Source: Sophora flavescens
Lineage: Eukaryota > Streptophyta > Magnoliopsida > Fabales > Fabaceae
Direction of reading: 5' to 3'
DNA: 64,000 nt
NCBI GenBank assembly: GCA_030762895.1
Contig: CM061063.1
Span: 50,795,196 to 50,859,195, forward strand
Every line of letters starts with the position of its first letter. The stretch's first letter is position 1. Below are positions 58,401 to 64,000 of this stretch, piece by piece. The notes beneath the pieces were generated by a model that had not been told where the DNA came from, searched no databases, and saw nothing but the letters and a program-made list of their open reading frames with translations. Both the position numbers and the translations under genes were made by a program.

Positions 58401-58572
58401 TACTTTGATTAATACCTTAGTTACCATATATATTACCTGTTATTCATATGCTTGCTTTTGCTTATTGTTGAAGTCAAATGTTATGTCTTTCTGATTTGTA
58501 TGTGCTGTTGCAGATTCTGATAGTGACAGTTCCTCAGCATCTGGATCTGATGCAGGGTCGCAAGGGGCCTGA
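55478..58572 (+). CDS. GTE4: BET bromodomain transcription regulator, GTE4-like, 932 aa
   Basis: Exons 55478-58063, 58157-58196, 58286-58399 and 58514-58572 join in frame across GT-AG introns, ending SGSDAGSQGA. The start is the first in-frame ATG (MASGPIVGGDDEGREKRR) and VYTRK follows, as in GTE4-type proteins. Residues about 80-347 are some 20 copies of a 15-residue repeat. About 430-465 is a helical, charged segment (DRIKISLASKSKQEMQELRW). The bromodomain is at about 587-695, with the acetyl-lysine Asn at 668 (AMTYNPKG). The NET domain is at about 770-846 (RDMTFEEKQKLS, DIDSVDAETLWELDRFV). A Lys/Arg stretch and a Ser/Asp-rich tail close it. The protein reads acetylated histones in the nucleus and recruits transcription machinery; Arabidopsis GTE4 supports cell-cycle maintenance in meristems. 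The gene looks intact; the paralogue assignment is tentative. Confidence 0.92.
55715..56520 (+). repeat. Coding minisatellite in the GTE gene, 45-bp period, about 20 units
   Basis: Units of about 45 bp encode variants of EDGN(L/S)AQPQV(D/N)STL. The frame is kept throughout; one unit is a codon short. Early units use GEDGNLSQSQVNS, later ones LEDGNSAQPQVDST. The array is hydrophilic, Gln/Asp/Ser-rich and probably disordered. Confidence 0.9.
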
Positions 58573-61020
58573 TCATACCCTGCCAGGTAGAGAGAGTTAT
58601 CGCCTCCAGAGATTTATCTTGCTTTATGTTCTTGTGATTGATGATTGTTTAGTATGCCTTCTGCAACATATTTTACCAGTACTTCTGCCTTTTCATTCCA
58701 TAGAGGGATATATATAGTAACACACACACACAGATTATTAGTAATGAATAGGTTTGCCATGAGGTGTGTGGTTGAATGCTTTTCTGGTGCCCTTGTAAAT
58801 TGGTATGACATTCAATTCAATAATTGATATAAATAATAGTCCAAATGACACTCAAAGATTTTTCCCTAGTCATTTGTTCGTTCTTCATCTCTCGTTGGTT
58901 CTTCACTTTTTTGTTGTCGACTAGTGGGATTATTGCCCATCTGAAGACTTGGTCCTTCTAAGGTCCCAGTAGAGCTAAGGAAGGGTTTACACAATTACTT
59001 AAGTCATTAACTTCAGTGAACATACTTATATCTGTTTTATATCAGAGCCTCGCGGTAGGATATGTATTAATTTCTGTGTCCGTAGTCCGTACTGATTTTA
59101 TTAGATGCTTAGACTCTCCTTTAATGTCACTAGCTTATGCCATCTTATCTTGATTGTGGGTATGTTTCTGCTACAAAGAGATCGCAAAATTTGTTCAACC
59201 AAATGTGTTGGTAGTTATTAGTAATTTAGGTTTAGTTGTCACTTTTTCGTTGCCCTTATGATTACTATTGTTGTCATGTTGGTCTAGTTACACTGCTTCT
59301 ATGAATTATCATAGTGAGTTGAGGAAAAGATTTTTTGGGTTGCCAGTCTTCGCCTTTTAGAATAAAGGGACGGGATGGTGCTTTTCTAACAGTTTGATAA
59401 TATCATTTACTTTTGTAGCATTTTGTATGATGTGTTTCTGTTTGTGCGCACGTGTGTCTACTCATGCCCTGTTGGATGTGTTGATTGACATTAGTACATA
59501 GGGACTATATCATGGTCCTGTTTGTATATTCAACAATTTTTTTTTTTTGTGGTGAAATATATTCAACAATTTTATTATGCAGTTTTTGTTTTCTCTGATA
59601 GTTGCCTGATGTGAATGTATTTACTATCTATATTTTATACATTTGTCTGGAAGATTGCATTATTGTGAATATTCCTCTAGACAAACAGGAACTGCTTGAA
59701 AATATTACAAGTGTGTTCTGTTGAAAATATAATTTTGGTTTCTTATCTTATAAATCTCTAAAAGTTATTTGGTGCTCCTGGAACTAGCTATCTATGTAGG
59801 AACTATTATGGAAGGGGCATTTGAAGTATTACCACATTGTTTTTTAACGTGATTTTCTTTTTCTGAGTACCGAGTATTCTGGATTTTCTTTTTTGTTGGT
59901 CCCTTGATGTAGCTATTTATGTATGATTTTCTTTTTCACGTAATACATTTGAGGTATTACGTGAGTACTGAGTATTACTACGTTGTTTTCTAAACGTGAT
60001 TCTCTTTTTCTTTTTGGTTGTATGGCACTGCCCTTATTTGGAGCTTTGTCAAATTTTGTGAAAATTGATCGTGTTTTATAGTACAGTTTGTGTCATTGAT
60101 TTTGAGATGATGGTTTGTTGTTCTCTTGTGGACTATTGGTAACTATTTGTCCATATGCTTCGATATGATCTGCTTTGTTTTTGTTTTTTGTTTTTTGTTT
60201 TTTTATGTTTTTATTATTATTTTACATACCAAGTTTGCATTTCTTGACTTGTTCCAATTTAAATTAGACTCTTCAAGGTTTTTGAAACCTGTTTTGTTTT
60301 TAAAATTGGAGGAAACAAAAATGCATTAGCATGGGCCATGGGGCGTATACCCTTGTTGGAGATTCAAGTATATACTCATTAAATCACATGGATATACTTT
60401 CTATTTAGTGGGTTTATGTAAATTTTATCCGATAATAAAGAGTATGTTAAATAGTGTTTGAAAGAATTTGTTGCTAACAATTTTTTGGTCACTATTATTT
60501 TTTTTTGTTTTTTAAAGTTTAACAATATGCTTCAAATTGGAGAACCCGTAATACACATGCACCCGGGCTTGCAATTACTAGTTTGAAGTCATTAATCATG
60601 GAAATTTGAACTTGGAACTGCCACTTATTATTTGTTATCATTTCGTGTTGCAGATCTCGGATATTTAGAGTAGATGATGCAATGCTTGCCTAGTTGGTTT
60701 TTTGAAGCTTCCAGATTATGGAATTAGATTTGACAGTTGGTTTATAGAGGAAGCATTCTGAAGGCCGCCGCCAATGATTACTGTCTACTGATGCAGTGTG
60801 GGATTATTACTCCCCATTTGTTGGAACTGTTGCCTTATTGGAATTCTTGACACGAATTCTTGTATAATATTTGGTAGAATGTGATGATAATTAGTTAGTT
60901 TTCCGTAGCATGTGTACATTGCTAATTGCTGCTGCGCATTGAGTTCCATTAGTGACTTTTTTTTGGTGCTGGCAGATTCAGGATTCTTGGTGTTATACAA
61001 AGATAATCTGTAAACTCCTA
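58573..61020 (+). other. 3' UTR of the GTE gene with a 2.1-kb intron
   Basis: Fourteen bases after the stop, CCAG|GTAGAG gives a good donor at 58587. A matching acceptor, GTGTTGCAG, ends at 60653. The exon from 60654 has no long frame and looks like 3' UTR to roughly 61000. Within the intron I see only T-rich runs and short random frames. Splice sites are read from sequence only. Confidence 0.55.
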
Positions 61021-61408
61021 GTTCTTGAAAATCTCATTCCATGTAGTTTAAACTATGAAAATCAAAGGGAGGACCCAATCTCAAATACTACCTAATAACA
61101 ATTTCAGGCGGTTTTCCTTCTTTGTAGATGTAGCTATCGAAAGATGAGTGTAATGAGAGGCGTTCCGTGCTACAGTGTAGCCTCATTTATCGACAGCGTT
61201 TGTTATTTTTCATACTTCAAATGAATTAGCTTAGATTGAAAATCTGATATTAATATGATCCAATGTTGACAGGAAAAAGGGTGAACTAGTGGCAGCATGG
61301 ATAACAGTATTAACCAACTAACGGAGGAACCATGAAAGGATGAAAAGAAAATTATTTAAATAGAGAATCTCAAAAACGAAAACAGAACATATTTTAATAG
61401 AAAAATTA
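61021..61408. other. Intergenic DNA downstream of the GTE gene
   Basis: No gene or repeat recognised. The last nine bases (61400-61408, GAAAAATTA) are the target duplication of the next element. Confidence 0.45.
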
Positions 61409-61643
61409 GAGTAATGTTATTTCTACACCTGAATTCTGGACATCTGGGCAACACCTGTGATATCTGGTTAATACGTTCAGTGGATGGTTAATGGATGTAA
61501 CAAGGTGTCACAACTTATTAACCATTCATCGAACGTGATTAACCATTTCAGGTATTCAAATATATATTTGAACTGTATTAACCAGATATCACAGAGGTTG
61601 TTCAGGTGTCCAAAAATATCCATGGGTACAAATAATATTACTC
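61409..61643. mobile_element. Mutator-like MITE, 235 bp, long terminal inverted repeats
   Basis: Inverted arms of about 75 bp start GAGTAATGTTATTT and GAGTAATATTATTT and share ACCTGAA, GATATCTGGTTAATAC. The perfect 9-bp duplication GAAAAATTA lies on both sides (61400-61408 and 61644-61652). The interior is short and non-coding. It can fold into one long hairpin. Confidence 0.88.
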
Positions 61644-61652
61644 GAAAAATTA

Positions 61653-62383
61653 TGCATAAAATCAATATCTCACTTCCCTCAGCTGGAAAACTTACTGTAC
61701 AAGGCTACTCTAGTAGTTAGGTTTATATTATGGGCCTTAATTTTGCCACATCACTAGTGGATATTTCTACCTCCTTTCCTTCAATTTATTTACCAAAATG
61801 TTGGGTTCAGTTCAATTCTATGAGGTATCTTGAATTCTTGATCTTACAATATGTTATTTGAATTTAATGTGTTAGGCTGTGGTGATTTCTTTGTTTGTGA
61901 TCTCTGATTGGGAGAAAAACGTAACTTTGATAATAAATATAATTATAATATTTACTGATTGTTGCTGACATGCATATGCCCCTTGCTGCTTGTGCCTGAC
62001 GTTAATACTGGAGCTTGAGTTAGAGTTGATCAACGCACGCTCCTCTGCACTTCATGGAGTGGTTTACCTCTCAGATGATCCTTTTACTTTCCATCCTTTA
62101 CCAAGTTTTAGACTCATGTTTGTTGGATGTTTTGGGACTGGGGATTTCAAGTTATTGTTGTGTGTGGTCTTTCTTTTATGCAGATGATACTGTTATGAGA
62201 GAAAGGACCAGTTTGCTAATTAGAACTACCATAAATTAAATGGTTTAATCAGAAATGCAAGCTGCCGCTACAAGTACACAGAATATGAAAAGATTAGCAG
62301 CTTTTCATCCATGTCTACTTAGTTCCCTGGCTGGTACTAGTGTGGTGAACTACCGCTTGGCCTCTTCCTTGATTTGTACTCAA
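61653..62383. other. Intergenic DNA, nothing recognised
   Basis: Mixed AT-rich sequence with short frames at 61990-62239 that show no family traits. Confidence 0.45.
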
Positions 62384-62564
62384 ACATCCCTGGCTGCTTT
62401 ATGGATTGACGATTGTCCCCACAAACCAACATAGGTCTTTTCAGCGTGCTTTGTCCTCACTCACACCTCCTGGAAGCCTGTGAGTGAGGACAAAGCACGT
62501 TGAAAAGACTCGTGTTGGTTTGTGGGGACAATCATCAATCCATAAAGCAGACAGGGATGTTACA
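62384..62564. repeat. Head-to-head LTR ends forming an 82-bp inverted repeat
   Basis: The arm 62384-62465 pairs with 62480-62564 over about 82 bp with few mismatches, around a 14-bp centre. Both arms match the 3' end of one LTR (GTGAGTGAGGACAAAGCACG through to CAGGGATGTTACA). The right arm is in plus orientation and is followed by a primer site, so the left arm is an inverted copy. Confidence 0.8.
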
Positions 62565-62566
62565 AA

Positions 62567-62578
62567 TGGTACCAGAGC
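62567..62578 (+). promoter_or_regulatory. Primer binding site, initiator tRNA-Met type
   Basis: TGGTACCAGAGC starts two bases after the TGTTACA LTR end and differs by one base from the TGGTATCAGAGC primer site common in plant retrotransposons. It identifies the upstream arm as the 3' end of an LTR. Confidence 0.75.
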
Positions 62579-63815
62579 GGCACCTCTCCCAGTACGATGT
62601 GGTTCGAGGACGAACCAAGCGGAAGCTAGTGGGCATGTGACACCCAGGGCCTATGAAGCAACGACTTTGACACGGACACCGCGACACGGCTAATATCCAA
62701 AACATAGGACATTGGAACACCGCTTATATATATAAATATATATAGTGTGTGTGTCAAATGAGTGAAATGGCACTCATAACTACAAAATTTTACACAATAA
62801 TACACAAATGGAACATATCAAAATATGAGGGCAGAAGAGGGGTTCGAAAACAGGGGTTTAAAAATTAGGGGTTCAAGTTCAAGTTCATCACAAGTTCATC
62901 TATGAAGTACAAACAAAAAAGAGGACAGTACCTGTGTTGGGACGGAGCAGCTACGACATGGAGGATAAAAGGGTTCCAAAATCAAGAGCACCTGTGCCGG
63001 GGAGGAGCACCGGGGAGCAGCCTTGTATGAGGTGGGAATTGACGAGAAGGGTTCAAAAAACAGAGGGTGACAACATAGGGGAGAAGGAGCGTACAGTGCA
63101 TTGTAATTTCTGCAAACTGGAGCAAACAGAAGCTCAACAAATTTCTTCAGTACGTGTACAAGAAGTTAGGATATGAAAAATTAAGTGAGAGGGAGGAGAA
63201 AAGCTTCTTCAGTACGCTCCAAACTGTGTTCTTTCATTTCATTTATAAAAAAAAATTCCTGATCAGCGGTGTCCAGCAGGTGTCAAGCCATGGACAAGTG
63301 TCGGCTCAAGTGTCCGGCCGCTTCGAAGCCGTGTCGGAGCCGATAAAAAAGAATTTTTTAATTGGACACCTTAGGAGAGGTGTCAAACACATGTCGTACG
63401 AGTGTCCGAGGAGAGTCGGTGTCGGGCACGTGTCTGACACCAGGACACTGCATATGGGAGCAGTGTCCGTGCTTCATAGCCCGGGGCTGACCCTCGGGGA
63501 GTGGTCGGTGGTGCAAAGAGAGCACGAACAAGGAGCGACTCCTGGCAGGCTTCTAGGTGGAGGGACACGTGAATGAACCGATTACACACTAGAATGAGAG
63601 GGATCATGAGACTGTAGGTATGAGACAATACAGTTGAGGATGGATTATATTAATTGATCGGTACTACCTACACCAACAAGATGCATCTTTTTTTCGGAAG
63701 CCCATCACTTAAGAACTCCATAATGAAGCGTGCTTGACTTGGAGCAATTCTGGGATGAGTGATCCTATAAAACGTGTGAGTGAAGACAAAGCACGTTGAA
63801 AAGACCCATGTTATA
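62579..63815 (+). mobile_element. Degraded LTR-retrotransposon fragments
   Basis: No gag or pol motif is recognisable. The stretch has repeated GACAC/GTGTC motifs (62638-62695 and 63268-63475). At about 63665-63815 is a second partial copy of the same LTR, in plus orientation, with GAGTGAAGACAAAGCACGTTG. The order of the fragments suggests a rearranged or nested element. Edges are approximate. Confidence 0.5.
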
Positions 63816-64000
63816 ACCAAGGGCAGAACAAGTTATTGCCACAATAATTCCATTCCAATGGTTGAATCTATCATATACACACATACATAAACAACATAAA
63901 TACCACAGTCTTACTATTAATTGAAGTAAACATATACATTAGATGAGCCATGCATAGAAATAAAGATATGATCTTGAGCTGCTCTTTTGGCCTCCAGTTC
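63816..64000. other. Window end, nothing recognised
   Basis: Short AT-rich tail without a feature that I can support. It may continue the retrotransposon debris. Confidence 0.4.

Noticed and set aside
55409..58408. A single 999-residue protein for the GTE gene
   Set aside because: It begins at a GTG before the real ATG and reads through two introns with clear GT-AG borders. The spliced form gives the conserved Ser/Asp-rich tail and stop.
1..64000. tRNA or rRNA genes
   Set aside because: I saw no cloverleaf with A and B boxes and no rRNA-like stretch. The tRNA-like matches are retrotransposon primer sites. A tRNAscan run would settle it.

Overview
This is a eudicot plant genomic window: AT-rich intergenic DNA, GT-AG introns, Athila- and Tekay-type LTR retrotransposons, CACTA and Mutator-family transposons, and one conserved nuclear gene. 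I cannot name the species. There is no prokaryotic, organellar or viral-genome content. About three quarters of the window is nested transposable elements. Target-site duplications (TSDs) let most of the nest be read in order.

Left block (1-9900): a decayed minus-strand CACTA gene of the Transposase_24 (Ptta/En/Spm) type is split by a solo Athila-type LTR (784-9355, minus, TSD GTGTC). That LTR is itself split by a full-length plus-strand element of the same LTR family (2054-9168, TSD CATCT). The inner element has two LTRs, a tRNA-Asp primer site, gag and an aspartic protease, but no reverse transcriptase, RNase H or integrase. To its right are a Mutator-like MITE (10088-10259), a CACTA end-like fragment (10669-11240) and a second solo LTR (11955-13275).

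Middle block (14166-46623): an outer CACTA element (CACTA1, TSD TAT) has a minus-strand gene combining a Transposase_24-like region with a Ulp1-like cysteine-protease region. It was hit by two members of a second CACTA family. CACTA2 (14882-37786, TSD ATG) has TNP2 and Transposase_24 genes. CACTA3 (41541-46445, TSD ACA) is a shorter relative that lost most of TNP2. CACTA2 was then hit inside TNP2 by an Athila element (20822-30417, TSD ACGAC) and by a 4.5-kb solo LTR (30710-35239, TSD TCTAG). Removing the insertions restores continuous reading at each junction. All TE genes seen here carry stops, frameshifts or lost active-site residues.

Right block (46624-64000) is host DNA with few genes. 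A small intronless gene (47119-47382) encodes a secreted CLE-like peptide precursor with the motif RTAPSGPNAKHN. A 1-kb Mutator-type element with a GC-rich interior (53037-54050, 9-bp TSD) looks like a Pack-MULE. The only large intact host gene is a BET/GTE4-like bromodomain transcription regulator (55478-58572, four coding exons). It has about 20 copies of a 15-residue repeat, a bromodomain, an NET domain and an intron in its 3' UTR. Downstream are a Mutator-like MITE (61409-61643) and scrambled LTR-retrotransposon fragments (62384-63815).

The most unusual signal is a shared promoter layout in three different Athila-type LTR families: CpG-rich palindromes, often in pairs, clustered within about 0.4 kb upstream of the LTR TATA box. 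The CLE-like gene is the best candidate for an overlooked functional locus.
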